Shown: positions 22,136 through 31,620, numbered from the stretch's first letter. The stretch: 50,035 bases of DNA from an uncultured Butyricicoccus sp. (GCA_904420185.1 CAJFUJ010000033.1:1-50035); one strand, 5' to 3'. Translations and numbers: made by a program. The notes: a model not told the origin generated them from the sequence alone.

Positions 22136-24003
22136 ACTTTTTTCCTCCATTTCAGTAAAAACGCAGAGTTTACAATCACCAAAACCGAGCCCGCATTGTG
22201 AACCAACGCACCGACGACCGGGTTGAGAATGCCTGTAATCGCCAGCGCAATGGCCACAAAATTGAGCGCCATCGAAAAGGTGAGGTTGCATTTGATGGTG
22301 GTCATCATCCGTTTAGACAGCCCCAGCAAGTGCGGCAATTCCCGGATCTCGTCGCTGACCAGGGCAATATCAGCTGCATCCACCGCAATGTCGCTGCCCA
22401 CACCGCCCATTGCAATGCCGGTATACGCCTTTTTCAGGGCGGGCGCATCGTTGATCCCGTCGCCGATCATGCACACCGGCTGCTGCCGCTGTTGGGCCTC
22501 GTCGATAAAGCGCAACTTATCTTCAGGCAGGCAATTTGCGTATACCTCCCGGATCCCCACTTGGTTGGCAATCGCCTGCGCGGCGTTCTCGTGGTCGCCA
22601 GTCAGCAGCACCGGAATGATACCCGTACGCTTCACGCCCATAACCGTCTCGGCTGCATCCACGCGCAGGGTGTCGGCAAGCGCCACAAAACCGACGAAGC
22701 GGCCGTCTGCGGCCAGATATATGATGGTGCATCCCTGTTCTCGCTGAGCCGCACAGGCGGTTTGTGCATCCGTAGGCAGGTCAATGCCAACCTCCTCCAG
22801 CAGCTGCTGATTGCCCGCCAACAAAACCGTTCCCTGCACACGGGCACGCACACCGCGTCCGGGAATCATCTTAAAATCCTCAGCTTCGGGCAACGTCCCC
22901 TTTTCTTCACCGTGGAAACAGCGCACAATGGCCTTGCCCAGCGGGTGCTCAGAGCGCTGCTCAGCCGCAGCCGCGTAAGCATACAACCTTTCCTCAGGCC
23001 AATCCGCTGCGAAGCTGCACACCGCAGTTACGCGCGGCGCACCATAGGTCAATGTGCCTGTCTTGTCAAAGCTCACATAGTGCACCTTGGACAGCCGCTC
23101 CAGCGCGTCGCCTTCGCGCACCAAAAAGCCGTGCTTGGTGGCGTTTCCAATCGCCGCCATAATCGCAGTTGGGGTGGCAAGCACCAATGCGCAGGGGCAA
23201 AACACGACCAAGATGGTTACCGCGCGGATGATCTCCCCGCTGATCAACCAGGTCAGCGCTGCGGCTGTCAACGCAATGACGACAATCCAGGTGGCCCACC
23301 GGTCGGCTAGGCTGACAATCTTGGCCTTGCCTGCATCGGCCGACTGCACCAGGCGGATCATACGCTGGATTGCGCTGTCCTCGCCCACCTTCGTAGCGCG
23401 CATATCAAAGGAGCCAAACTGGTTGACCGTGCCGCTTGATACGGTATCTCCGGCACTTTTGTCCACGGGCAGTGATTCACCGGTCATCACCGCTTGGTTG
23501 ATGGACGTCTGTCCCTCGGTGATCACGCCGTCCACCGGAATGGTCTCACCGGGCAGTACGCGCAGCATATCGCCCACCTGCACCTGCTCGGCAGGAATGA
23601 TTTGTTCGCCTTGTTCGGTCATCCTGCGGGCTGTGCGCGGTGTCAAATGCACCAGCCGTTCAATCCCAGCCCGTGCACGCGCCACGGTCAGATCCTCCAG
23701 CAATGCGCCCAGTTGCATGATAAATGCCACTTCGCCAGCGGCAAAGTCTTCTCCAATGATGACCGATGCAACCAATGCGATCGACACCAGCACGTCGGCC
23801 TTGATGTCAAATGCTGTGACTAGGCCAATGATGGCCTCCAGCACAATTGGCACACCACACAGCACAATCGCTACCCACGCGATATCAAAAGGCAAAGGCT
23901 GCACGCCAACTATGCTCAGCAACAGGGCCACGCCGGATACCGCTAAAAAGGCGACATCGCGCCGCACACCGCCCCATTCCAAGAGTGCTTCCAACCGATC
24001 CAC
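22132..24003 (-). CDS. Heavy-metal P1B-type ATPase
   Basis: 623 residues from a GTG start with AAGGAGGG eight bases upstream. It pumps metal ions out of the cytoplasm. TGES (174-177), CPC in the transport helix (269-271), DKTGTLT (Asp313) and GDGINDAPALK are all present. There is no N-terminal HMA metal-binding domain. The last helices read NPVVGALVHNAGSVLVIVNS, lacking both the Cu(I)-type MxxSS and the Zn/Cd-type DxG. CsoR-type control suggests copper, but the helix signature leaves the metal open. An upstream ATG-like frame to 24075 is ruled out because it covers the promoter. Confidence 0.9.
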   Translation of the reverse strand: MDRLEALLEWGGVRRDVAFLAVSGVALLLSIVGVQPLPFDIAWVAIVLCGVPIVLEAIIGLVTAFDIKADVLVSIALVASVIIGEDFAAGEVAFIMQLGALLEDLTVARARAGIERLVHLTPRTARRMTEQGEQIIPAEQVQVGDMLRVLPGETIPVDGVITEGQTSINQAVMTGESLPVDKSAGDTVSSGTVNQFGSFDMRATKVGEDSAIQRMIRLVQSADAGKAKIVSLADRWATWIVVIALTAAALTWLISGEIIRAVTILVVFCPCALVLATPTAIMAAIGNATKHGFLVREGDALERLSKVHYVSFDKTGTLTYGAPRVTAVCSFAADWPEERLYAYAAAAEQRSEHPLGKAIVRCFHGEEKGTLPEAEDFKMIPGRGVRARVQGTVLLAGNQQLLEEVGIDLPTDAQTACAAQREQGCTIIYLAADGRFVGFVALADTLRVDAAETVMGVKRTGIIPVLLTGDHENAAQAIANQVGIREVYANCLPEDKLRFIDEAQQRQQPVCMIGDGINDAPALKKAYTGIAMGGVGSDIAVDAADIALVSDEIRELPHLLGLSKRMMTTIKCNLTFSMALNFVAIALAITGILNPVVGALVHNAGSVLVIVNSAFLLKWRKKV

Positions 24004-24045
24004 TCGGCTTCCCTCCTTATACCCGTATATGTATTTTACGGATAT

Positions 24046-24075
24046 ACTATACCCCCTATGGGTATCTCTTGTCAA
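24046..24075 (-). promoter_or_regulatory. Promoter of the P1B ATPase operon
   Basis: Minus-strand TTGACA (24075-24070), an 18-base spacer and TATAGT (24051-24046). The long spacer is filled by the CsoR-type operator. Confidence 0.8.
24049..24065 (-). promoter_or_regulatory. CsoR operator between -35 and -10
   Basis: ATACCCCCTATGGGTAT is a 17-base near-perfect palindrome of the C-run/G-run type bound by CsoR proteins. Its place inside the promoter fits repression relieved by metal. Confidence 0.8.
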
Positions 24076-24113
24076 GTCAAAGTTTCAAAAACTTTTCTAG
24101 ATGCCAGACATAC

Positions 24114-24155
24114 AAAAAACCGAGGATACACCGGTAAAAAGCCGTTATCCTCGGT
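24114..24155 (-). terminator. Terminator after the chemoreceptor/hemerythrin locus
   Basis: Minus-strand ACCGAGGATA (24155-24146) pairs with TATCCTCGGT (24128-24119), followed by six or more T, 20 bases after the hemerythrin stop. Confidence 0.88.
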
Positions 24156-24175
24156 TTTGCTATGTGCCAGGCCGA

Positions 24176-24636
24176 TTAATTCTCTTCCTGGGTTTTGATG
24201 TAGTTTGCCAGACGTTTATCCTCTACCTGGATATGCCGGATGAGAATACTCGTTAACTGATTGATCTCTCCCAATTTTTGAATTGTCGCATCAGAATGGG
24301 CAAGCTCTGCAGCCAGAGCGCGAATCTTCCCCTTATAATTGATGTGGAATTCACGGTGGGGCTTGATATGCGGATAATCATACTGCCGCTGCAATCCTTC
24401 CTCGTCCGAGAAATGCTTTTCCACATAATCGGCTAGGAACTGCACGGTGGAAGCAACCTGATTGCGGCCCATGCCCTGGGCACAGGCGTCCAGTAGGTCA
24501 TTGATTGCCGCAAACAGCGTCCGATGCTCGGAATCGATCAGATCGTTTCCGGTTTCCAAGTCAGGCGTTACTTCATAATGCTTAGTACTTACCGGGGTCG
24601 TCGCCAGTTTGGGGGACGCTGCGAAATTTCCCCCCC
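24176..24636 (-). CDS. Bacteriohemerythrin domain, out of frame with the chemoreceptor
   Basis: About 150 residues with the O2-binding di-iron pattern: His in [20 protein letters not shown] and HIQVED, spaced as in bacteriohemerythrins. The domain lies just beyond the chemoreceptor end but in the +1 frame. No ATG, GTG or ribosome site lies near its true beginning; the open frame only continues upstream inside the receptor gene (to 24724) in a low-complexity Pro stretch. Loss of one G from the tract at 24630-24636 would fuse it to the receptor, giving about 749 residues. Receptor-hemerythrin fusions such as DcrH are known oxygen sensors. Confidence 0.75.
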
Positions 24637-26426
24637 ATAGAGGGGGCGTTACCTCCTGCATGAAAGCTGCCGCTGTTTGCCGCCGGGGCGGTATATCCTG
24701 TGAAGGAGGGGGTGGTGGTACCACTCATATCCATCGGCGCAGCCGTTCCCCCGTCATCCACCTTGAAGGCCGAGAAGATCTGCCGCAGAATATTGGCCTG
24801 GGAGGACAACTCCTCACTGGCTGCGGCCGATTCTTCGCTGGTCGCCGAGTTGGTCTGAACCACAGTTGCGATTTGGTCGATGCCCTGGGTGATCTGGATA
24901 ATGGACTCCGATTCGCGTGCCGCAGCGTCTGCAATTTGCGCGATCTTCTCCACAGCCTTTTCGGTCAACTCGTTGCTCGATTCGATCGACTGGGCTGCGT
25001 CGTGCGCAATGCTCGAACCATTTTCAACCGCTTGGATGGAGTTTTCGATCAGGGCTGTCGTATTCTTAGCCGCTTCCGCTGATTTAGAAGCCAGGTTGCG
25101 TACCTCGTCGGCCACAACAGCGAAGCCCTTGCCGGCAGACCCTGCGCGTGCGGCTTCTACTGCGGCGTTGAGTGCCAAAATATTGGTCTGGAACGCGATG
25201 TCCTCGATGGTCTTGATGATCTTGCTGATCTCCTGGGACTTAGCGGTAATTTCGTCCATCGCCACAATCATCTGCTCCATTTTCTGGCGGCTTTCGACAT
25301 TTTTGCGCTCCGCCTCGTCAGCATTCTCCTTGGCATCCTGGGCGGCGCGTGCGTTCTTCTCTGCCGCAGCTGAAATATCGTTGATGGTCGCCGACAGCTC
25401 TTCTACTGCGCTTGCCTGCTCGGTCGCGCCTTGGGCCAGCGCCTGCGCGCCGTTCGATACCTGCTCGGCGCCGCCCGAAACCTGATCGATCGACTGGCGG
25501 ACATTGGTGATAATCCCCCGCATCTGGTCGGCCAGCTTATCCAAGCTGTCCTCAATGCGCTGAAATTCGCCCGGCAACTCGGTCGTCAGGTGATGGTTGA
25601 AGTCACCTTCACCCATTGCAGCGGTGACGCGCGAAATACCATTTGCGACAGTCTGCAAGGTCTTTTGGCTTTCGCGCAGGATGTCCGCCATTTGGCCGAT
25701 CTCATCCTTTGCCTTGTATACCACCGGGTAATCAAAGCGGCCCTGGCTGACCGCTTCAAGCGCCTGATGGGTTTCCTTCAGCGGTCCAACAATCGAATGG
25801 GTCAACCGCGCCACAAACAGTACGACAATTACCAGGAATACCACGATGAGCGCCACCATAATGATCAGCGTACGGCTTGCCGACTGCTGCTGGGCGGTCA
25901 CATCGTCTGTGATCTGCTGCGAAATTGTGTTGATCAAGCTGGTCGTGGCATCTCCCTGGGCATCCAACGCCGGGGTGCACTGCTCGATCAACAGCTGGCG
26001 GGCGGTCACAAAGTCACCCTGTTCGATAGCCGCACCGACGGTCGGCACAATTTCCTCCCATGCGTTTACAGCATCTGCAAAGTTTTGCGCTTGGCCATCC
26101 CCCCGCGTATAATTCTCTAGGATATACTCTTTGGATGTATCCAAAGCTTCAATCGCATCGTTTAAATTGGCCTGGTTGCTGGCATAATTGATCATATCGG
26201 TGTCCAGCACCATATCCCGTGCATAGCGGGCCGCTTCATTGATTTCCGACCGGCAGCGCAATACCTCTTGCATCATCGCTTCATCTGTGCTGATGATTTC
26301 CTCATATCCGTTTCGGACGGAGAACATATTCATCATCGCCACAAGTAAAAGGACAAGCGATAGCACGATCGGGATTGCAAAACCAAGAATCAACTTCTTG
26401 GTGATCCCCATATCTTTTAGCTTCAT
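24582..26426 (-). CDS. Methyl-accepting chemotaxis protein
   Basis: 614 residues. Membrane helix 1 (about 10-31), an extracellular four-helix-type sensor of some 155 residues, helix 2 (about 187-210), HAMP, then the long signalling coiled coil with the hairpin tip [23 protein letters not shown]. The tail ([19 protein letters not shown]...) is a Ser/Thr/Gly linker that normally leads to another domain. The reading frame ends 17 residues after a G7 tract, and the expected hemerythrin domain continues in another frame. AAGGAGG precedes the ATG. It relays ligand or redox signals to CheA-CheW. Confidence 0.9.
   Translation of the reverse strand: MKLKDMGITKKLILGFAIPIVLSLVLLLVAMMNMFSVRNGYEEIISTDEAMMQEVLRCRSEINEAARYARDMVLDTDMINYASNQANLNDAIEALDTSKEYILENYTRGDGQAQNFADAVNAWEEIVPTVGAAIEQGDFVTARQLLIEQCTPALDAQGDATTSLINTISQQITDDVTAQQQSASRTLIIMVALIVVFLVIVVLFVARLTHSIVGPLKETHQALEAVSQGRFDYPVVYKAKDEIGQMADILRESQKTLQTVANGISRVTAAMGEGDFNHHLTTELPGEFQRIEDSLDKLADQMRGIITNVRQSIDQVSGGAEQVSNGAQALAQGATEQASAVEELSATINDISAAAEKNARAAQDAKENADEAERKNVESRQKMEQMIVAMDEITAKSQEISKIIKTIEDIAFQTNILALNAAVEAARAGSAGKGFAVVADEVRNLASKSAEAAKNTTALIENSIQAVENGSSIAHDAAQSIESSNELTEKAVEKIAQIADAAARESESIIQITQGIDQIATVVQTNSATSEESAAASEELSSQANILRQIFSAFKVDDGGTAAPMDMSGTTTPSFTGYTAPAANSGSFHAGGNAPSMGGKFRSVPQTGDDPGKY
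24630..24636 (-). repeat. G7 homopolymer at the receptor-hemerythrin junction
   Basis: Seven C on the plus strand (G7 in the coding strand). With seven G the receptor stops at 24582; with six (or nine) G the frame enters the hemerythrin domain. This is either a slippery contingency tract or a sequencing/assembly error. Confidence 0.85.
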
Positions 26427-26481
26427 TCTGGTATACTTCCTCCTTATAAAGCGTTATCCGCTTTTATGTCAAAACGGCGGC

Positions 26482-27219
26482 CTATCTCAGCTCACCGTAT
26501 TTGCCTTTTTTTACGTCTCCCGCCACCCGTCCGGCCACCAAAGTGACCACACGGCGGCACAGGATATTTACAAAATTTTTTGCATGGGTGGCCGCAATCA
26601 CGGTCGTGCCACAGCGGTTGATCTCCTGTAAGATATTCATAATATCCCAGCCTGTATCCTCATCCAGGTTTGCCGTGATCTCATCCACCACCAAAATTGG
26701 CGGCGTACACACAACAGCCCGCGCTAGCTCGACCATTTTGATCTGTCCTCCCGAAAGCTCAACCGGGTACCGTTGGGCAAAAGAACGCATCCCGACCAGC
26801 GCAAGCGCCTTATGGGTATTCTCCGAGATCACGCCTGCATGGACGCCCATGGCCTGTTGCACCAACTCCAGATTCTCTGCAATGGTTTTTTTGCGGATCA
26901 GACTGGCATCCTGCCAAACCTGGCCGACATTGCGGCGGTAAGCCGGCCTGCGCCGGTTTTTCAGACGTGCAATGTCCACTCCCCCCACCCAAATCGAACC
27001 CTCTTCGGGCTGGATTTGATTGGCGATCAAGCGCAACAAGGTGGTCTTCCCTGCGCCACTGCTTCCGATCACAAAAACAAATTCTCCCTTTTCAATTTGC
27101 AGGGAGAGATCGTCGATCGCTGCAAAGCGCTTCTTTTCGTTTGTATAATATTTTGTGACGTGTTCTAACGCAATTTGCGGCATTCGGCCGCTTTTTGGAT
27201 CAATTGCTTTCTGAGGCAC
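26482..27219 (-). CDS. FtsE-like ABC transporter ATPase
   Basis: 245 residues. Walker A GSSGAGKTTLL, Q-loop VWQDASLIRKKT, signature LSGGQIKMVELARAV, Walker B ILVVDEITANLD and H-loop ATHAKNFV. The YYTNEKKRFAAIDDLSLQIEKGEFVFVIGSSGAGKT start is FtsE/LolD-like. No FtsX or other permease is adjacent. The signature tail QIKM replaces the common QQQR, and ANLD replaces GNLD. GTG start behind AGAGGAG. It lies 55 bases before the chemoreceptor, possibly one operon. FtsE normally acts with FtsX on cell-wall hydrolases at the septum; here its partner is unknown. Confidence 0.8.
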   Translation of the reverse strand: MPQKAIDPKSGRMPQIALEHVTKYYTNEKKRFAAIDDLSLQIEKGEFVFVIGSSGAGKTTLLRLIANQIQPEEGSIWVGGVDIARLKNRRRPAYRRNVGQVWQDASLIRKKTIAENLELVQQAMGVHAGVISENTHKALALVGMRSFAQRYPVELSGGQIKMVELARAVVCTPPILVVDEITANLDEDTGWDIMNILQEINRCGTTVIAATHAKNFVNILCRRVVTLVAGRVAGDVKKGKYGELR

Positions 27220-27261
27220 AGTGTTTCTCCTCTACTCCAGTTTACAAAAATTGCGCAACCG

Positions 27262-27291
27262 TTGGACAAACCCACGCCGGTTTGCTATGAT
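27262..27291 (+). promoter_or_regulatory. Promoter of the C39-like protein gene
   Basis: TTGGAC (27262-27267), an 18-base spacer and TATGAT (27286-27291), 34 bases before the GTG start. Confidence 0.65.
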
Positions 27292-27324
27292 GGATACAGA
27301 ACGTTGCGTTTACGAGGTGGTAAT

Positions 27325-28188
27325 GTGAAAAAATTCAAGCGCCGCTTGTCACTGCTGCTGCTGGCCCTGGTGTTTATTGGGGGGGCTGAGCTGATCGCGT
27401 GCTATTTTCTCGACCCGCCCATCTTTGATAAGATCACTGCCCCGGTCCGCCAGGCGGCCTCGGCTGCCATGCAGGCGGGCGGCAATCTGCTGCGCGACGC
27501 CCACAGCGCCTTTTCAGATGCCCTGGCCGACGTACAAGCCCAGCAAGCAGAGCCGCCTGAACCGCAAAAGGCGAGCGACCCGCAGCTGACTGGCGCTGGC
27601 ATTCCCATTCAGGACCCAACCATTACCGAGCTAACCATACGCAATGGGCAGGAAACCTTGACAGGTGGTTCGCTGCCCATCACATATTATGCCCAATTCG
27701 ATCCGGCCTGGCGGGATGCACCCTACGGTCGGGACAATATCGGCAGCTATGGCTGTGGCCCTACGGTTATGGCGATGGCAGTACGCAGCCTGACCGGCCT
27801 TGCTACTGACCCGGCCCAAATGGCCATTTGGTGCAGCCAAAACGGCTATTGCGCGCCTGGCAGCGGTTCTTACCACACCATTGTACAAGGGGTCGCCGCC
27901 AGCTTTGGGCTGGAGTGTACCGCGCCAGATCAACTAGATGCTGCCGAATTGCGCACCCAACTTTCTGGGGGCCGCATCGCAGTCGCATTGATGACCGCCG
28001 GACATTTTACAAATTCCGGACATTTCATCCTATTGCGCGGCGTAACCTTGGATGGGAACCTGTTGGTTGCCGATCCCAACAGCCGGGAGCGCAGCTTGCA
28101 GGAATGGGACCCACAGCTCATCTTAAACGAGCTGAGCCACAGCCGGGTTGCGGGCGCGCCGCTCTGGTTCCTATCCCTGCCAAACTAA
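27325..28188 (+). CDS. Membrane-anchored C39-like cysteine peptidase
   Basis: 287 residues from GTG 27325 behind GAGGTGG. A Lys/Arg-rich N-terminus and one helix (about 8-27) form a signal anchor. A Pro/Gln linker follows, and from about residue 115 a papain-like C39_2 domain: ITYYAQFDPAWRDAPYG, catalytic Cys in GSYGCGPTVMAMAV, His in NSGHFILLRGV and Asp/Asn in LVADPNS. Such proteins act outside the cell on peptides or cell-wall links; the exact target is unknown. The stop lies one base from the convergent fliT-like stop. Confidence 0.85.
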   Translation: MKKFKRRLSLLLLALVFIGGAELIACYFLDPPIFDKITAPVRQAASAAMQAGGNLLRDAHSAFSDALADVQAQQAEPPEPQKASDPQLTGAGIPIQDPTITELTIRNGQETLTGGSLPITYYAQFDPAWRDAPYGRDNIGSYGCGPTVMAMAVRSLTGLATDPAQMAIWCSQNGYCAPGSGSYHTIVQGVAASFGLECTAPDQLDAAELRTQLSGGRIAVALMTAGHFTNSGHFILLRGVTLDGNLLVADPNSRERSLQEWDPQLILNELSHSRVAGAPLWFLSLPN

Positions 28189-28189
28189 G

Positions 28190-28564
28190 TCAGCCGTTCT
28201 TTGCCTTCAAAACACAGCTGATGCGCTGATCCAGCGGAAGTAGGCGGTCAATCAGCCGCCGGTTCTGTTCCATCTGCTTTTTCACCATTTCCTCGCTTGC
28301 ATCCTGCGGCGGGGCGCCCTTCTGCAGAGCGTCCCACCGCTGCCGCTGTTCCGGCGCATTGTCTTTGTCAATGCGCCGGATATTTTTTTCAATCTCCTGC
28401 AAGGTGAGCACCGGTTCCTGCCGCATGGCAAGCAGCATGGTGAAGGAGGTTTGATCGTTCCGATCGAGGGCCTCTCCCATCTGCACAGTCAGGTCATAGA
28501 CCTCGCTGAGCTTGGTGTAGCGCTTGCGCAGCTGCACCAGCAGCCCCATCCATGCCTCGGTCAT
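28190..28564 (-). CDS. fliT: FliT-like flagellar chaperone
   Basis: 124 residues, all helical and charged, with hydrophobic heptads, following fliS by a 4-base overlap (ATGA). FliT binds the FliD cap protein before export; the position after fliD-fliS is the normal one. Sequence similarity to known FliT is weak by eye, so the name rests largely on gene order and shape. There is no spacer between it and the convergent peptidase gene, so the two transcripts must overlap. Confidence 0.7.
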   Translation of the reverse strand: MTEAWMGLLVQLRKRYTKLSEVYDLTVQMGEALDRNDQTSFTMLLAMRQEPVLTLQEIEKNIRRIDKDNAPEQRQRWDALQKGAPPQDASEEMVKKQMEQNRRLIDRLLPLDQRISCVLKAKNG

Positions 28565-28932
28565 ACGCCGCCCGCCTTCTGCGCCTGCCGGAAGGCGTCG
28601 CGCAGCTCAGTTAGGCGGGGCTTTACCTCGGCCAAGACCTTGGCATTGCGGCCCACCTGCACCCGGCTGAGCTCATAGGAAAAGAAATCGTACAGCCGGT
28701 GCAGATCCCGGCTGATTGGATACTGCGGGTCCAGTGTGTCATCCAGATAGCGCAAAATTTCGCGGCTGCGGATGACCGACTGCTCAAACAGCGGAAAATC
28801 CTGCTTTTGCAACGCGATCTCAGCGCGCGTAAGCCGTTTAATCAGCTCATCATACAGTAAAAGCAGCAACTCCCCCTGCGTCATCGTATTGATTGACTGC
28901 GCCTTGTATTCCTGGTAACCATGCATATCCAT
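28561..28932 (-). CDS. fliS: Flagellin export chaperone FliS
   Basis: 123 residues. MHGYQEYKAQSINTMTQGELLLLLYDELIKRL is the conserved FliS N-terminus (YQ...S..T..P.EL...LYDG), and DDTLDPQYPISRDLHRLYDFFSYEL the second half. FliS caps the C-terminal helix of flagellin, preventing early polymerisation, and in Bacillus also helps free FliW. Between fliD and fliT in one operon. Confidence 0.93.
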   Translation of the reverse strand: MDMHGYQEYKAQSINTMTQGELLLLLYDELIKRLTRAEIALQKQDFPLFEQSVIRSREILRYLDDTLDPQYPISRDLHRLYDFFSYELSRVQVGRNAKVLAEVKPRLTELRDAFRQAQKAGGV

Positions 28933-28965
28933 GATTCTGGATGTTCCTTTCTCCGGTGTTGAATT

Positions 28966-31512
28966 TTAATAGCTGCCACCACCCAGGCTTGCCAGATAGG
29001 AGCTCTGCGAATTCATCTGCGCGATCAGGCTTTCCAGCTGGGTGAACTTAGAGGTATAGAAATCGATCTGGTCGTTGAGCTTATCGGTCAGACTGTCGAT
29101 CACGTCGTCAATGTCATCGATTTGGGTCTGAATACTGTTTTGCAGCAGGGCCATTGGCGAATACTGTGAACCAGCCTTTTCGATGAGGATACCCTTGGTT
29201 GCGCCGGTGGTGGACGCATAGCGGTCTAGCTGTTGTTTCAGCACCGCCATCACACCACTCTCCGAGCGGTTGACCGAGTTGGTACCCGAGTCCGACGTGT
29301 TATAGGTCAGCGGATCGGAAAAAGCACTGGCCACAGCGTCCGGGTTACTTTCCAGCACAGAGCGCAGGGTCGTTTCATCCAGGGTGATTTTGCCCTTGTC
29401 CGAGTAGCTGGTGGAAACATTGATGCCGATTTCACTAAACTTGGAATCCGAGAAGATGAAACGCAGCGCGTTGGACAAGCTGCCCAAGTCACGGTCGCCG
29501 AAAAGCAGACCCTGCTTGGCTTTTTCTTCATACTCCTCGATCTGTTTCTCGGTCATATCAGCCTTTTGATCATCGGTCAAGGGCTGATAATCCTTCCTAT
29601 GATCGGGCTGTGTGCTATATTGCTCGTTGATTTCCGAGAGTACCTTGTTATAGTCCTCTACAAAGCTCTTGATCGCGTCCACGATCTTGTCGGTGTCCAC
29701 CTTGGAATCGAAGCTGACGCGGTCGGAAGTGTCGTTCGCCGTAAAGGTGCCGTTGGCCGTGACGGTGAAGCCGTCGATGTTGAAGGTGTTGGTGCCGCTG
29801 GTCAGGGTGGTTTTAACGCCGTTGATGTAGGCGGTCATCTGGGCGTCCTGTCCCTGGATAACGCTGAAGCCACTGCTAGTCATTGTGCCATCGCTGCCCA
29901 CTTGCACATTTGTGTTCCCCACCTTGCTGATCTTTCCAGTCGCATCATCATATTCTACTGTATTAAACAGCTTAGCAGCCAGGTTGCTCGAGCCGTCTGC
30001 GTTATCTGCGCCAATTTCAATCCGGCCGCCTTCGCCGCCGTGGGTGGAGGTAAAGACAAACTGGTTGGATGTTGAAGAATAGGTGACCTTGACGCCTGCC
30101 TGGGTGTTGTCGTTGATGTCACCCATAATGGTTTCGAGCGTAGTGTCAACGGTGTATTCGCCGATCTTGACGCCGTTAATCTCCAGCGCATACAGCTTAT
30201 TGCCGTTTTCATCGACTTTATCTTTCCCGTTTTCTTGAACAGCCTTCATACTCGGAATTTCGGTTGCGCTTCCATCCAGGCCGTACAGCTCACCCAAGGT
30301 CTTGCTGGTGTTGACGCGGTTGGATGCACCACGGTCAAGGCCAAAGATGCCGCTCGCGCCGACCAAGTTCAGCGAACCCGAAGTGATCGAGAAAGTGTCG
30401 CTCGCATTCTTGACCGTGAAGGTTGGGTTAAAAGACTGCCCGTCCGTTGCGGCATTGCCGACCGTAACGCGGCCATAGCCAAAAGCCTGGTCGAGCTGGG
30501 TCTGGAGGTAGTCCTGCATCGCATTCGACGCATCTTGCGGACTCTGCGCTTCAAAGATGGCCTTGTACGCATCTGAATCCTTTTCGGGCATTCGGATGGT
30601 CGCGCTGGTGCCGTTAAAGTTGACCGTCATGGTCGTCCCCGCGAGCACGTCGCCGACCGACTTTCTGGTGACCAGATCTGCGGAGTCTACCACTTCACTC
30701 GAGGTGATGGTGGTGCTACTGGTCAGTTTGCTGCCGCCGGTCAGATGCAATGCGTCGAGAACCTCCGAGCTCGACGAGGACAGCAGTTCCAGGGTATTGC
30801 TATCGCTGCCTTTGAAGGAAAACTCCAGCTTGCCATTATTATTCTTGGCCTCGATCTTGGAGCTCATCGAGATCTCGCTGCCATCGGTGGTGGTGATGGA
30901 CGCATTACTCAGCTGATTGTTGATTTCGTCCACTACATCGTCGAGCGACTTGTACTCGCGGTTGCTGTCAAAGGTGATGGAAAAGCTCTTGTTGCCGTAC
31001 TTGAAGGACAATTGCTTGCCTGCAAGATTGCTGATATCAACCTGGCCGGTTAAATTCACGCCTTTAGAGCCGCTAACTGTTTTATCATTAATCACCGCAC
31101 CGCCATTTAGGCCGGTGAAGGTGACCGTCTCGGTGCGGGACAGCTGGGAGACACCTGCGATTTCGATATCGCTGGTGGTGCTGCCCGAAGCTGAGATCAT
31201 GTCGGCATTGGCTCCCAGGGCCGTGATGATGCTGGGATTGAAGAACGCCGGGCTCATCAGGTTGGTGGACGAGGTATAGGAGGTATACTTGTTGGAAATC
31301 TGGACCAACTGGTCGCTGATGCTGCGGTAGGCCTCTTGCTGCCACTGCAAGATTTGCTGCTCTTGCTTTTGTGCATCAATTTTATTCTTTATCCCCATGA
31401 CCATATTTTCGATCATGGATTCGGTATCCATGCCACTCGCAAGACCGCTAATGACGTTCCTGTTGCCGTAAATACTCGAACTGCTGCTCGTGCTGATACT
31501 GCTGACTGCCAT
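28966..31512 (-). CDS. fliD: Flagellar filament cap protein FliD (HAP2), enlarged
   Basis: 848 residues, well above the 450-700 usual for Firmicutes. The N-terminal RNVISGLASGMDTESMIENMVMGIKNKIDAQKQEQQILQWQQEAYRSI is the HAP2 signature, and the C-terminal QIDDIDDVIDSLTDKLNDQIDFYTSKFTQLESLIAQMNSQSSYL the second coiled coil. About 600 residues between them are Ser/Thr/Asn/Asp-rich beta domains exposed at the filament tip. ATG 31512 follows AAGGAG; an in-frame GTG at 31521 overlaps that site. First gene of fliD-fliS-fliT and divergent from the ParA-like gene. Confidence 0.95.
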   Translation of the reverse strand: MAVSSISTSSSSSIYGNRNVISGLASGMDTESMIENMVMGIKNKIDAQKQEQQILQWQQEAYRSISDQLVQISNKYTSYTSSTNLMSPAFFNPSIITALGANADMISASGSTTSDIEIAGVSQLSRTETVTFTGLNGGAVINDKTVSGSKGVNLTGQVDISNLAGKQLSFKYGNKSFSITFDSNREYKSLDDVVDEINNQLSNASITTTDGSEISMSSKIEAKNNNGKLEFSFKGSDSNTLELLSSSSSEVLDALHLTGGSKLTSSTTITSSEVVDSADLVTRKSVGDVLAGTTMTVNFNGTSATIRMPEKDSDAYKAIFEAQSPQDASNAMQDYLQTQLDQAFGYGRVTVGNAATDGQSFNPTFTVKNASDTFSITSGSLNLVGASGIFGLDRGASNRVNTSKTLGELYGLDGSATEIPSMKAVQENGKDKVDENGNKLYALEINGVKIGEYTVDTTLETIMGDINDNTQAGVKVTYSSTSNQFVFTSTHGGEGGRIEIGADNADGSSNLAAKLFNTVEYDDATGKISKVGNTNVQVGSDGTMTSSGFSVIQGQDAQMTAYINGVKTTLTSGTNTFNIDGFTVTANGTFTANDTSDRVSFDSKVDTDKIVDAIKSFVEDYNKVLSEINEQYSTQPDHRKDYQPLTDDQKADMTEKQIEEYEEKAKQGLLFGDRDLGSLSNALRFIFSDSKFSEIGINVSTSYSDKGKITLDETTLRSVLESNPDAVASAFSDPLTYNTSDSGTNSVNRSESGVMAVLKQQLDRYASTTGATKGILIEKAGSQYSPMALLQNSIQTQIDDIDDVIDSLTDKLNDQIDFYTSKFTQLESLIAQMNSQSSYLASLGGGSY

Positions 31513-31620
31513 GTTGCTCACTCCTTATCTTTTAATTCCCGGATTTGTTTTTCGTTCATCTGTGGAGTATCAAAAAATTACTGTAAGAATTCAAATTCTA
31601 CCCTATGTTTCTATTTCGAC

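Noticed and set aside
22198-23310. 370-codon plus-strand ORF opposite the P1B ATPase
   Set aside because: His/Arg/Gln-rich composition with no domain; a shadow of a GC-rich gene on the other strand. The same applies to 23087-24100, 7056-8144, 17141-18145 and 10519-11358.
24637-24724. Start of an independent hemerythrin gene at 24724 or 24661
   Set aside because: Neither start has a Shine-Dalgarno, and the translated region is a Pro-rich out-of-frame reading of the receptor linker.
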